Positions 1 to 10,124 of a stretch of 64,000 nt of DNA are shown here, piece by piece (the stretch's first letter is position 1; each line of letters starts with the position of its first letter). Location: contig NZ_DJJS01000006.1 in assembly GCF_002434265.1 (NCBI RefSeq), forward strand, positions 1 through 64,000, in the 5' to 3' direction. Position numbers and translations under genes: made by a program. The notes below the pieces were generated by a model. The model made no database searches. It saw only the letters and a program-made list of their open reading frames with translations, and was not told the origin of the DNA. This DNA comes from Pseudomonas sp. UBA6562 (GTDB taxonomy: Bacteria > Pseudomonadota > Gammaproteobacteria > Pseudomonadales > Pseudomonadaceae).

Positions 1-86
1 ATCGAAGCGCTTCCAGTCTTGGGAAAACGGTCAACTCGTGGAATCTCAATGAGTGTTACGTTCCGTTTGCCCCGTAAGTGGTGCGC

Positions 87-131
87 TGTATAAAGAGATC
101 TGGCGAGGGGTCAAGGGCTTATTTAAAAATA
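87..131 (-). promoter_or_regulatory. Strong rRNA-type promoter pointing out of the left edge
   Basis: Read on the minus strand there is a -35 TTGACC (109-114), a 16-base spacer and a -10 TATACA (87-92). A GC-rich discriminator follows. The AT-rich stretch just upstream (about 119-131) resembles an UP element. No protein gene fits positions 1-134. In PAO1 the neighbour of msrQ on this side is an rRNA operon transcribed away from msrQ, so this is probably the rrn promoter and leader. The rRNA itself lies outside the window, so the assignment is inference. Confidence 0.55.
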
Positions 132-134
132 CTT

Positions 135-749
135 TCAGACTGCCCTGCTTGCCGCCCTGCCCCGGGTTCTCTTCAGGCGTTTGGCGATCGCCGGCACCCG
201 AAGCACTAACAGCAACGCCCCGATGCCTGCATAGATAGCCCACTCGGTCAGGTCCGAACGCACGATCCAGAGGAAGTGCAGCAACGCCAACCCAAGCACG
301 GGGTACGTCAGCTTGTGCAGTTTCTTCCAACGCGCACCCAACCTGCGCTGACTGTAACGGTTGGAAGTGGCCGCCAATACCAGCAGCCCCAGGAAGGCCA
401 AGGCACCGACAATGATGTAGGGGCGCTTGCTGAGCTCGACGGTCAACTGCCCCCAATCGAGCCCCAGGATGAACACCAGGTAGGCCGATAGGTGCAGCCC
501 TATATAGGCGCACGCCCATAAACCGATCTGCCGGCGCGCTACTATCCACCCCGCCCACGTGGTCACACGCTGCAACGGCGTCATGGCCAGCGACACCAGC
601 AGGAAGATCAACCCGCCCAACCCAAGACGGTCCACCAGGATCTTGCCTGGGTCCGGTCCCAGCAGGTTGGCGGCCGCCTCGTATACCCACCAGGCGGGAA
701 ACGCCACGCCCAGGATGAATATCGCCAAACGAAACAGTGGATAACGCAT
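135..749 (-). CDS. msrQ: MsrQ, heme-binding membrane subunit of the periplasmic methionine sulfoxide reductase
   Basis: MsrQ (formerly YedZ) is an inner-membrane b-type heme protein that passes electrons from the quinone pool or flavin reductase to MsrP for repair of oxidised methionines in periplasmic proteins. The 204-residue product has about six hydrophobic helices. Histidines H86, H145 and H158 lie in or next to helices, as expected for heme ligands of the ferric-reductase-like fold. Its ATG shares one base with the msrP stop (TGATG), which indicates translational coupling and co-transcription. Length and order match the family. Confidence 0.95.
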   Translation of the reverse strand: MRYPLFRLAIFILGVAFPAWWVYEAAANLLGPDPGKILVDRLGLGGLIFLLVSLAMTPLQRVTTWAGWIVARRQIGLWACAYIGLHLSAYLVFILGLDWGQLTVELSKRPYIIVGALAFLGLLVLAATSNRYSQRRLGARWKKLHKLTYPVLGLALLHFLWIVRSDLTEWAIYAGIGALLLVLRVPAIAKRLKRTRGRAASRAV

Positions 750-1762
750 CAGTAGTTCTTCCGTAAGTCCATGCCTTGATAAAGCCCTGCCACCTCCTCG
801 GCATAGCCGTTGAACATCTCGGTACTGCGCACGTTCGGACTGAACAACCCACTCGGCAGCCGTCGCTCACGCGCCTGACTCCAACGGGGGTGGTCTACGG
901 TCGGATTGACGTTGGCATAGAAGCCATACTCGGTCGGCGCAAGCCCTTGCCACGTGGTTTGCGGCTGTTGCTCCACCAAACTGATGCGCACGATGGACTT
1001 GATACTTTTGAAACCGTATTTCCAAGGCAGCACCAGGCGCAGTGGCGCACCGTTCTGGTTGGGAAGTTCGCGGCCATACATCCCTACTGCCAACAGCGCC
1101 AAGGGATTCATGGCTTCATCCAGGCGCAAGCCTTCGACATAAGGCCAGTCGATCAAGGCGAACCCGGATCGCTGTCCCGGCATGCTTTTGGGATCTTGAA
1201 GGGTTTCGAAGCGAACGAAGCGGGCTTTGGAGGTTGGTTCGACGCGCTTGAGCAGCTCGGCCAGCGAAAAGCCCAGCCATGGAATGACCATGGACCAAGC
1301 TTCTACACAGCGCAGCCGATAGACACGCTCTTCGAACTGACTCGGCTTGACCAGGTCTTCCAGGGCATAGCGCCCAGGCTTGCCCACTTCGCCATCGATC
1401 ACCACGCTCCAGGGTTCGGTCTTGAGGCTACCGGCGTTGGCAGCCGGATCGCCCTTGTCAGGCCCGAACTCATAGAAGTTGTTGTAATGAGTGGCGTCTT
1501 TATAAGGCGTGATCGCCTCGTCCTTGACCGTGATCGCTCCCCAGCGAGTGCTGGCCAGCTTGTCGGTGAACCAGGCAGGCGCCTTGCCGGACTCGACGTC
1601 GGCATAACGCGAGGCTTCGCTCGCAGCGCCGATGCGCGGCAGTCCCGCCACAGCTAGGCCGGCGAGCGAACCGCCGAGCACGCTGCGGCGCGAGAGGTAG
1701 AGGGATTCGGGCGTGATCTGTGACGCAGTGCAGTCGGAAGACTTGCGAATCTTGATGAGCAT
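749..1762 (-). CDS. msrP: MsrP, molybdopterin-dependent protein-methionine-sulfoxide reductase
   Basis: Catalytic periplasmic subunit (formerly YedY) that reduces both diastereomers of methionine sulfoxide in proteins, using molybdopterin and electrons from MsrQ. The 337-residue protein carries a twin-arginine export signal, SRRSVLGG at residues 24-31, followed by a hydrophobic stretch and a cleavage region near residue 47. The Mo-ligating cysteine is C152 in YRLRCVEAWSM. The start is preceded by GGAG at a 5-base spacing, but that Shine-Dalgarno lies inside a strong inverted repeat (1766-1811), so translation may be controlled by RNA structure. It is followed by the overlapping msrQ. Confidence 0.96.
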   Translation of the reverse strand: MLIKIRKSSDCTASQITPESLYLSRRSVLGGSLAGLAVAGLPRIGAASEASRYADVESGKAPAWFTDKLASTRWGAITVKDEAITPYKDATHYNNFYEFGPDKGDPAANAGSLKTEPWSVVIDGEVGKPGRYALEDLVKPSQFEERVYRLRCVEAWSMVIPWLGFSLAELLKRVEPTSKARFVRFETLQDPKSMPGQRSGFALIDWPYVEGLRLDEAMNPLALLAVGMYGRELPNQNGAPLRLVLPWKYGFKSIKSIVRISLVEQQPQTTWQGLAPTEYGFYANVNPTVDHPRWSQARERRLPSGLFSPNVRSTEMFNGYAEEVAGLYQGMDLRKNY

Positions 1763-1765
1763 GAT

Positions 1766-1811
1766 GGCTCCATAGCACAGGTAGCGGATGTACCTGTAAG
1801 ACTATGGAGCC
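1766..1811 (-). promoter_or_regulatory. Nested inverted repeat covering the msrP ribosome-binding site
   Basis: Outer 10-bp perfect arms GGCTCCATAG (1766-1775) and CTATGGAGCC (1802-1811) enclose inner 7-bp perfect arms ACAGGTA (1777-1783) and TACCTGT (1791-1797). In the msrP transcript this forms a long hairpin that contains the GGAG Shine-Dalgarno, three bases before the ATG. No T-tract follows, so it is not a typical pssA terminator. It could be an RNA switch, a processing site or a DNA operator; function is inference. Confidence 0.7.
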
Positions 1812-1840
1812 TGACGCTTATTCCTGCATCTGCCGGATTA

Positions 1841-2692
1841 TTAGCGTTTGCGACGGCGACTGCGCAGCAGGAACTGGATAGGCCCGGATGCGGCATAACC
1901 CAGGAAGATCAAGAGGAGGATTCGCGGCGGATCGCTGAATACGACCGCGAACACCAGGACAACAGCCAGTATGGCCACGAAGGGCACACGACCTTTGAGA
2001 TCCAGTTCCTTGAAACTGTTGTACTTGATGTTACTGACCATCAGCATGCCAGCCGCAGCGACGATCAACGCCACCAGGAACGACAGTTTCGAGCCCTGGA
2101 TGCCGTAGTCGCTGAAGGCCCATACGATGCCCGCCACCACACCCGCCGCCGCCGGGCTGGCAAGCCCGATGAAGTAGCGCTTGTCGGCCTTGCCGACCTG
2201 GGTATTGAAACGCGCCAGGCGCAGTGCCGCACCCGCCACATAGATGAAGGCGACCATCCAGCCGACCTTGCCCATGTCGCCAAGCGCCCAGACGAACGCC
2301 AGCAACGCCGGGGCGACGCCGAAGGCGACCATGTCCGACAGCGAGTCGTATTCGGCGCCAAAGGCGCTCTGGGTATTGGTCATACGTGCGACGCGGCCGT
2401 CCAGGCCGTCGAGGACCATGGCCACGAAAATCGCGATGGCGGCGAAGGCGAAGTAGTTGCTGGCCTCGCGCGGGTTGCCGGCGCTCATGTAGCCGTGAGC
2501 GTTGATGGAGCTGATGATCGAGTAGAACCCGGCGAACAGGTTGGCCGTGGTAAACAGATTGGGTAGCAGGTAGATGCCGCGATGCCGCACTTTGTGCCCA
2601 TCCGCATCGTGCCCTTCTTCGACATGCTCATCGACAGGCAACAGGCTTTCGGCGTCGGAGGGCGTATGCGGCTCTTCGGGACGTTCGCTCAT
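1841..2692 (-). CDS. pssA: CDP-diacylglycerol--serine O-phosphatidyltransferase
   Basis: Makes phosphatidylserine from CDP-diacylglycerol and serine, the first committed step to phosphatidylethanolamine, at the inner membrane. The product has several transmembrane helices and the complete CDP-alcohol phosphatidyltransferase signature: DG-x2-AR-x8-G-x3-D-x3-D reads as DGRVAR...G...DSLSD. I chose the ATG at 2692 (MSERPEE..., 283 residues) rather than an upstream start that would add 22 residues; AAGG lies upstream and the shorter form matches Pseudomonas homologues. The N-terminal 40 residues are acidic and cytosolic. It lies between ilvC and msrP and is separated from ilvC by a terminator. Confidence 0.95.
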   Translation of the reverse strand: MSERPEEPHTPSDAESLLPVDEHVEEGHDADGHKVRHRGIYLLPNLFTTANLFAGFYSIISSINAHGYMSAGNPREASNYFAFAAIAIFVAMVLDGLDGRVARMTNTQSAFGAEYDSLSDMVAFGVAPALLAFVWALGDMGKVGWMVAFIYVAGAALRLARFNTQVGKADKRYFIGLASPAAAGVVAGIVWAFSDYGIQGSKLSFLVALIVAAAGMLMVSNIKYNSFKELDLKGRVPFVAILAVVLVFAVVFSDPPRILLLIFLGYAASGPIQFLLRSRRRKR

Positions 2693-2800
2693 GTAAAAGT
2701 ACCTTGCAACAGGGTGGAAAACGTTCGACACGGGCGCGTATGACCGGTTCTGCCACACACGCCACCGGTCAGCTTTATACCAGATGCCGGCCCCAGAACG

Positions 2801-2824
2801 AAAAAACGCGGCCGAGGCCGCGTT
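2801..2824 (-). terminator. Rho-independent terminator of the ilvIHC operon
   Basis: On the minus strand, arms ACGCGGCC and GGCCGCGT around a two-base loop are followed by a T-run ending at 2801. It lies about 25 bases after the ilvC stop, separating that operon from pssA. Confidence 0.85.
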
Positions 2825-2846
2825 CTTCGTGTGGTCGAGACCGAAC

Positions 2847-3863
2847 TCAGTTCTTGGCCTTGTCGACGATCTTGTTCGCCGAAATCCACGGCATCATCGA
2901 GCGCAGTTGCTCGCCGATGACTTCGATGCCGTGCGCAGCGTTGTTGCGACGCTTGGCGGTCATCGATGGGTAGTTGGTGGCGCCTTCGCTGATGAACATC
3001 TTCGCGTACTCGCCGTCCTGGATGCGCTTCAGCGCATTGCGCATGGCCTTGCGGGATTCGTCGTTGATGACTTCAGGACCGGTCACGTACTCGCCGTACT
3101 CGGCGTTGTTGGAGATCGAGTAGTTCATGTTGGCGATGCCGCCTTCGTACATGAGGTCGACGATCAGCTTCAGTTCGTGCAGGCACTCGAAGTAGGCCAT
3201 TTCCGGCGCGTAGCCAGCTTCGACCAAGGTTTCGAAACCGGCCTTGACCAGCTCGACGGTACCACCACACAGCACGGCCTGCTCGCCGAACAAGTCGGTT
3301 TCGGTCTCGTCCTTGAAGGTGGTTTCGATGATGCCGGTACGGCCGCCACCGACGCCTGCGGCGTAGGACAGCGCGACGTTCTTGGCGTTGCCCGAGGCGT
3401 CCTGGTAGATCGCGATCAGGTCAGGAATGCCGCCGCCTTTGACGAACTCGGAACGCACGGTGTGGCCCGGGGCCTTCGGCGCGATCATGATCACGTCGAG
3501 GTCGGCGCGCGGCACGACTTGGTTGTAATGGATCGAGAAACCGTGGGAGAAAGCCAGGGTAGCGCCCTGCTTGATGTTCGGCTCGATTTCGTTCTTGTAC
3601 AGGGCGCCCTGGAATTCGTCCGGGGTCAGGATCATGACCAGGTCGGCCGCCGCAACGGCGCTGGCGACGTCGGCGACTTTCAGGCCATGGGCTTCGGCCT
3701 TGGCGACGGTGGCCGAGCCTTTGCGCAGGCCGACGGTGACGTCGACGCCGGAGTCTTTCAGGTTGCAGGCCTGGGCGTGGCCTTGCGAACCGTAACCGAT
3801 GATGGCGACTTTCTTACCCTGAACGATGGAAAGGTCGCAGTCTTTATCGTAGAAAACTTTCAT
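2847..3863 (-). CDS. ilvC: Ketol-acid reductoisomerase (NADP+)
   Basis: Second enzyme of valine, leucine and isoleucine synthesis: Mg2+-dependent alkyl migration and NADPH reduction of acetolactate or acetohydroxybutyrate. The 338 residues correspond to the short class I enzyme. The Rossmann motif GYGSQG lies at residues 23-28, and the metal-binding acidic segment is within KDETETDLFGEQAVLCGG. It is the last gene of the ilvI-ilvH-ilvC operon, 56 bases after ilvH, and has its own terminator. Confidence 0.98.
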   Translation of the reverse strand: MKVFYDKDCDLSIVQGKKVAIIGYGSQGHAQACNLKDSGVDVTVGLRKGSATVAKAEAHGLKVADVASAVAAADLVMILTPDEFQGALYKNEIEPNIKQGATLAFSHGFSIHYNQVVPRADLDVIMIAPKAPGHTVRSEFVKGGGIPDLIAIYQDASGNAKNVALSYAAGVGGGRTGIIETTFKDETETDLFGEQAVLCGGTVELVKAGFETLVEAGYAPEMAYFECLHELKLIVDLMYEGGIANMNYSISNNAEYGEYVTGPEVINDESRKAMRNALKRIQDGEYAKMFISEGATNYPSMTAKRRNNAAHGIEVIGEQLRSMMPWISANKIVDKAKN

Positions 3864-3919
3864 GCACTTACCCCTGGTTATATCTCGGCCCCTGTAGGGC
3901 CATCGCTAATTGTATTGAG

Positions 3920-4411
3920 TCAGATGCTCAGGACTTTGTCGCCACGTGCGATACCGGTCACGCCGCTACGGACGGTTTCCAGAATCGAGGCCGTACCGAT
4001 GGCCTGGATGAAGCTGTCGAGTTTGTCGCTGGTGCCGCTCAACTGCACGGTGTAGACGCTGGCGGTGACGTCGACGATCTGCCCGCGGAAGATGTCCGTG
4101 GTGCGCTTGATCTCGGCGCGCTGCGCCCCGGTCGCCTTGACCTTGACCAGCATCAGCTCGCGCTCGATGTGCGCGCTTTCCGACAGGTCGACCAGCTTGA
4201 CCACCTCGACCAGCTTGTTGAGGTTCTTGGTGATCTGCTCGATCACTTCGTCGTGGCCGACCGTGGTCAGCGTCAGACGCGAGAGGCTCGGGTCTTCGGT
4301 GGGCGCCACGGTCAGGCTTTCGATGTTGTAGTTGCGCTGGGAAAACAGGCCGACCACGCGAGACAAGGCACCGGGTTCGTTTTCCAGCAGCAGGGAAATG
4401 ATGTGCCGCAT
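3920..4411 (-). CDS. ilvH: Acetolactate synthase small (regulatory) subunit
   Basis: Regulatory subunit of acetohydroxyacid synthase; it activates the large subunit and confers feedback inhibition by valine. The 163-residue product begins MRHIISLLLENEPGALSRV, the typical start of the N-terminal ACT domain (about residues 1-75), followed by the second ACT-like domain. The gene starts one base after the ilvI stop, so the two subunits are translationally linked. The IlvH name follows the neighbouring large subunit type; IlvN is a common synonym. Confidence 0.97.
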   Translation of the reverse strand: MRHIISLLLENEPGALSRVVGLFSQRNYNIESLTVAPTEDPSLSRLTLTTVGHDEVIEQITKNLNKLVEVVKLVDLSESAHIERELMLVKVKATGAQRAEIKRTTDIFRGQIVDVTASVYTVQLSGTSDKLDSFIQAIGTASILETVRSGVTGIARGDKVLSI

Positions 4412-4412
4412 A

Positions 4413-6137
<1,725 letters not shown>

Positions 6138-6500
6138 GATGTTCACCTCTAAAACGCCAGAATACCGCCCTCGATGGACGGGTCTTAATAGGTTTACTGC
6201 CAAGCAGAGCATGAGCGAAAACGTCAGCACTGACTGAGCAAGTATTGGGATCGCCCCAGAGTGTTGCGGGGGGTTCCCACCCAGCGCGAGGTAACGCGTT
6301 GCGGGGTGTAGCAGGCGGCGCGGGTATGCGCCTCATGATCTGCTTGGCGGGTCTGCTTCTGGCAGTCCCCCTTAAGCGGAAACTGGATTCTTCTGATTCT
6401 GCCGCTTCAAGTCAAGAAAAATTATTGCGGATAATCTGTCAGTACGATTATTTGCCACCACGTTTTCCTATCGTTACAGCAGGAAAATAAAGTTATCCAT
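6138..6500 (-). promoter_or_regulatory. ilvI upstream leader region with a candidate promoter
   Basis: This 363-base stretch before ilvI holds no convincing gene. On the minus strand TTGACT (about 6410-6415) is followed 17 bases later by AAGAAT, a weak sigma-70-like promoter with a long leader. The leader's last 31 codons stay open in frame with ilvI and include a stretch rich in Leu and Val (MLCLAVNLLR). I see no clear terminator/antiterminator pair, so classical attenuation is not demonstrated. Confidence 0.4.
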
Positions 6501-6525
6501 AAAAAAGGGCCACAAATTGCGGCCC
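6501..6525 (-). terminator. Terminator after the mrcB-lpoP-yqcC operon
   Basis: On the minus strand the stem GGGCC/GGCCC around a nine-base loop is followed by a T6 run. It starts about 20 bases after the stop of the YqcC-like gene and ends that operon. Confidence 0.8.
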
Positions 6526-6546
6526 TGAGGGTGAAAAGAGCAGAAA

Positions 6547-6882
6547 TCAGGCGTCAGCGCCTATCGAACGATCGAACGCTGCCAGCAGTCGGCGCAGCTC
6601 GCGGCTTTGCTCGGGACGGTCGGCGAACACCGTTTCGGCCATGACCAGGATGCCGGAAGCGTTGGGCAACGGATGGCCGCCTTGGATGATCTGCGTCATG
6701 CGCGGTAGGAAAATCCATTGCAGCCATTGCTCGAACGCCATGGTGTCGACGGCGAACGGCTCGACGCTCGCCAGGGCCTTGGGATCGGGCGCAGTGTTCA
6801 CCCACCAGCCCTGCACCTGCAACTCGCGCTCGATCAGCAACAGCTGATCGGCGATGTCCAGCACACGCTGCTCGACGGTCAT
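6547..6882 (-). CDS. YqcC-family small protein
   Basis: The 111-residue soluble protein starts MTVEQRVLDIADQLLLIERE and contains WVNTAPDP and FAVDTMAFEQWLQWIFLPRM, characteristic of the YqcC (DUF446) family. The biochemical role of this family is not established; in many gammaproteobacteria it lies next to truC. Here it overlaps the 3' end of lpoP by four bases (ATGA-type junction) and ends the mrcB operon, so it is probably co-expressed with the cell-wall synthase genes. No signal peptide or transmembrane segment is visible. Confidence 0.85.
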   Translation of the reverse strand: MTVEQRVLDIADQLLLIERELQVQGWWVNTAPDPKALASVEPFAVDTMAFEQWLQWIFLPRMTQIIQGGHPLPNASGILVMAETVFADRPEQSRELRRLLAAFDRSIGADA

Positions 6883-7661
6883 AGGTTGACCTTGGCTTTC
6901 TGCCTTGCCGCCGCCGCGCCTGCGCTGTCGCCCTGTTTTTCACGGGCCTGGGCGATGGTGTTCCACAGCTCGGCTTGCAAGCTGGGGCGACCGTTGGCGT
7001 AAGTAAGGGCGCGGCGGGCCAACTGCTCGGCTTGTGCGGCATCGCCCTGGCTCAGACGCACCTGGGCCAGGCGGAACAATACCTGCGGCTCGCGCGGCGC
7101 GATGCGCTGGGCGCGCTCCAGGCTCGAGGAGGCGCCGTTGAAGTCGCCACTGCCCTGCTGTTGCTGCGCGGTGGTCAGCAATGCCAGCACCGGGCCGTCG
7201 AGCTGCTCGTCGGCGGCCAGTTCCGCAGCGCGGTTGCTGCGCGGAATGCCGGTCGGCGCACTGGCGGCAGGCGCCGATTGCGGTGCGGACATCGACGCGA
7301 TGTCGAACGGCTCGTCGGCGATAGGGTTGGGGTCGCTGGTGACAGGCGCTGCGTTGACGGGCGCCGTTTCGATGGGCGTGGCCTCGATCGGCGCCGCGCC
7401 GCTACCGGCCGGGAACGACTGGATCGGCGAGGCGCCCGCGCCCTGGGGAATCATCACCGTCACGCCGGAATCTTCCGGCAGCGACTGCGCCTGCGCAGTA
7501 CCGGTGTTGGGCGTCGCCGCCGTGTGCGCTCGCTGTTGGATGCGCTCGCTGTTGGACACGCGAGAGCTCGAATCCACGACCGGAATGTTGCCGCGCGGAA
7601 CGCTGGAGCAACCCTGCAGCACGGCAATGGCCGTCAAGACTGGAAACCACCACTTGTTCAA
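6879..7661 (-). CDS. lpoP: LpoP-type TPR lipoprotein, activator of PBP1b
   Basis: Outer-membrane lipoprotein that in P. aeruginosa activates the class A synthase PBP1b (PonB/MrcB) and is encoded next to it. The N-terminus is a short lipoprotein signal with lipobox LQGC. A Pro/Ala-rich linker follows, then a C-terminal helical region with TPR-like repeats (about the last 110 residues). I favour the TTG at 7661 (MNKWWFP...), which has AGAGGG six bases upstream; an ATG at 7676 would add five residues and has no good ribosome-binding site. It follows mrcB closely and overlaps the YqcC-like gene. The name rests on synteny and architecture. Confidence 0.85.
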   Translation of the reverse strand: MNKWWFPVLTAIAVLQGCSSVPRGNIPVVDSSSRVSNSERIQQRAHTAATPNTGTAQAQSLPEDSGVTVMIPQGAGASPIQSFPAGSGAAPIEATPIETAPVNAAPVTSDPNPIADEPFDIASMSAPQSAPAASAPTGIPRSNRAAELAADEQLDGPVLALLTTAQQQQGSGDFNGASSSLERAQRIAPREPQVLFRLAQVRLSQGDAAQAEQLARRALTYANGRPSLQAELWNTIAQAREKQGDSAGAAAARQKAKVNL

Positions 7662-7686
7662 TTCACGCCCTCTCATGCTCTAGTGC

Positions 7687-10008
7687 TCAATTCATCCAGC
7701 CCTTGACCCAGTCCATGACCGAGTCGTCCGGCGCTTGCTCGCCACCACAGGCGGCACCGGCCGCAGGCTCGCTGCCGCGAATATACGGCATCTGCACGGC
7801 GCCCGGACAGCTCTGGTCGGACCCTTGCCCGGTGTTCGGATCGATCCAGGCCTGCACGATGTTGTCCGGTTGCGGCATGTCCAAGGGCAACGGGTCGGCC
7901 TTTTGCATGAAGCTGGTCCAGACCTGCAACGCACCGGTGGCGCCGGTGAACGGCGTCTTGCCGTTGTCGTCGCGGCCCAGCCAGACCACGGCCAGCAGGT
8001 CCTGGCTGAAGCCTGAGAACCAGCTGTCGCGCGAATCGTTGCTGGTACCGGTCTTGCCCGCCAGGGTCAGCGAGTTGGGCAGCACATTGTAGACCGAGCG
8101 GCCGGTGCCTTCGCGCATCACCCGCTGCATGGCGTTCTGCACCAGGTAGATGGCGCCGCCGTCGAAGGTCTGCTGGACCTGGAAGGGATAACGTTTGAGC
8201 GGCTCGCCTTCGGCGGTCAGCACGCTGCGGATACCACGCATCGGGGTATTGAAGCCGCCGTTGGCGATGGTCTGGTACATCGTCGCCACCTGCATGGGCG
8301 ACATGCCGCCCGCGCCCAACAGCATCGACGGGAAGGCGTCCCAGTTCACGTTCACGCCCAGACGGCCGATGGTCTTTATCACATTCGGCACGCCCACTTG
8401 CAGACCGATCTTGGCCGTGGACAAGTTGTAGGAGTGCGCCAGCCCTTGGTACAGGTAAATGGTGCCGTGGGAGCGACGATCGTAGTTCTGCGGACGCCAG
8501 ACCTGCCCGTCGGCGCCTTTGACCGAGAAGGCCTCGTCCTGCACCAGGCTGGTCAGGGTGAAGGTGCCGGGTTTTTCCAGCGCCGTGAGGTAGACGGCCG
8601 GCTTGACCAGCGAGCCGATCGGCCGCACGGCATCGATGGCGCGGTTGAAGCCGGCGAAGCCGGACTGCCGACTGCCGATCAGCGCCTGCACTTCGCCGGT
8701 TTCCGGGTTGCTCACCACCATCGCCGACTCGACCTCATCGGAGCCCTTACGCCCAGCCAGACGCTTGAAGGTCTCGGTCATGGCCGTTTCGGCCTTCATC
8801 TGCAGAATCGGGTCGAAGCTGGTGAAGATGCGCAGGCCTTCTTCGGTCAAGTCTTCGTCGCGGTAGTCTTCACGCAGCTGGCGCTTGACCAGGTCGAGGA
8901 AGGCCGGGAAGGAGCTGTCGGCCAGGCTGCCGCGCTTGGTCACGCCCAGCGGCATCTGCTTCGCGGCGTCGACCGCTTCCTGGCTGGCCACGCCCTGTTG
9001 GGCCAGCAGGTCGAGCACCAGGTTGCGCCGCTGCAAGGCGCGCTCCGGATAACGACGCGGGTTGTAGTACGAAGGCCCCTTGACCATACCGACCAGCAAG
9101 GCGATCTGGTGCAGTTTGAGTTCCGACAATGGCTGGCTGAAGAAGAATTGGCTGGCCAAGCCGAAACCGTGCACGGCGCGCTGGCCGTCCTGGCCAACGA
9201 ACACTTCGTTCAGATAAGCCTCGAGAATTTCGCGCTTGTCGTAATGCAGCTCCAGCAACACCGCCATCATGGCTTCGTTGAGCTTGCGGCTCAGGCTGCG
9301 CTCGTTGGTCAGGAAGAAGTTCTTCACCAACTGCTGGGTCAGGGTGCTGCCGCCTTGGCGCATCGCGCCCGACGAGGTGTTGACCCACATCGCCCGGGCG
9401 ATGGACTTGGGCGATACGCCATGGTGGCTATAGAAGTCGCGGTCTTCGGTGGCGATCAAGGTTTCGAGCAGGTACGGCGGCACTTGGTCGATGTTGATCA
9501 GGATGCGGTCTTCGAGGTTTTTCGGGTAGATACCGCCGATCATCAGCGGTTCGAGGCGCACCACGTCCAGTTTGCTGCCGTTGGCCCCGGCAAGTCCCGC
9601 CACGTAGTCGCCGGAAAAGCGTACACGCACGAACTGCGCGGGCTCCATGCCTTCATAGAACTGGAAGCCACGGGTGTTCAGGTCGACGTTGTTGCCGTTG
9701 ACCGACGCTTCGCCCGGGCCGCTGGCGGCGGCTTCACGCCGGTAGCCCAGGGCGTCGAGTTCGGTGAGGAAGTCGTTCTTGCTCAGCTTCTGGCCAACGA
9801 ACAGCTCCAGCGGGCGGGCATAGACCTTGGCCGGAATGGTCCAGCGCTTGCCGGAGAATTTTTCCTGCACGGTGGCGTCGAGGTACACGGCGAAGCCGGC
9901 GAGCGCGACCAGGCCTACCAGGCTGAGCTTCAGGGCCCAGCCGAGCAGGACGCGGCCGCGTCCGGGGCTGGATTTCTTGGGGGTACGGGGCTTTCGGGAT
10001 CGAGTCAT
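7687..10008 (-). CDS. mrcB: Penicillin-binding protein 1b, bifunctional peptidoglycan synthase
   Basis: Class A PBP that polymerises lipid II (glycosyltransferase) and crosslinks peptides (transpeptidase). The 773 residues begin with a basic tail and a single membrane anchor (about 23-45), then a UB2H-like region. The GT51 domain has catalytic E188 in ATEDRDFYSHHG and the QGGSTLTQQ motif. The transpeptidase has S466-LV-K469 (nucleophile), S526-Y-N528 and K652-TGT. It is the first gene of an operon with its activator lpoP. PonB is a synonym. Confidence 0.98.
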   Translation of the reverse strand: MTRSRKPRTPKKSSPGRGRVLLGWALKLSLVGLVALAGFAVYLDATVQEKFSGKRWTIPAKVYARPLELFVGQKLSKNDFLTELDALGYRREAAASGPGEASVNGNNVDLNTRGFQFYEGMEPAQFVRVRFSGDYVAGLAGANGSKLDVVRLEPLMIGGIYPKNLEDRILINIDQVPPYLLETLIATEDRDFYSHHGVSPKSIARAMWVNTSSGAMRQGGSTLTQQLVKNFFLTNERSLSRKLNEAMMAVLLELHYDKREILEAYLNEVFVGQDGQRAVHGFGLASQFFFSQPLSELKLHQIALLVGMVKGPSYYNPRRYPERALQRRNLVLDLLAQQGVASQEAVDAAKQMPLGVTKRGSLADSSFPAFLDLVKRQLREDYRDEDLTEEGLRIFTSFDPILQMKAETAMTETFKRLAGRKGSDEVESAMVVSNPETGEVQALIGSRQSGFAGFNRAIDAVRPIGSLVKPAVYLTALEKPGTFTLTSLVQDEAFSVKGADGQVWRPQNYDRRSHGTIYLYQGLAHSYNLSTAKIGLQVGVPNVIKTIGRLGVNVNWDAFPSMLLGAGGMSPMQVATMYQTIANGGFNTPMRGIRSVLTAEGEPLKRYPFQVQQTFDGGAIYLVQNAMQRVMREGTGRSVYNVLPNSLTLAGKTGTSNDSRDSWFSGFSQDLLAVVWLGRDDNGKTPFTGATGALQVWTSFMQKADPLPLDMPQPDNIVQAWIDPNTGQGSDQSCPGAVQMPYIRGSEPAAGAACGGEQAPDDSVMDWVKGWMN

Positions 10009-10124
10009 GGCGGCGGATTATACGCACTTTACTTTGGCTGGGCAGGCATCCCGGCGGTTTGCAGGGAAGGCACCATTGACCATAATGGCCCCTTCGAATT
10101 CCCTGACCCTCCGAAGGATCGCTC

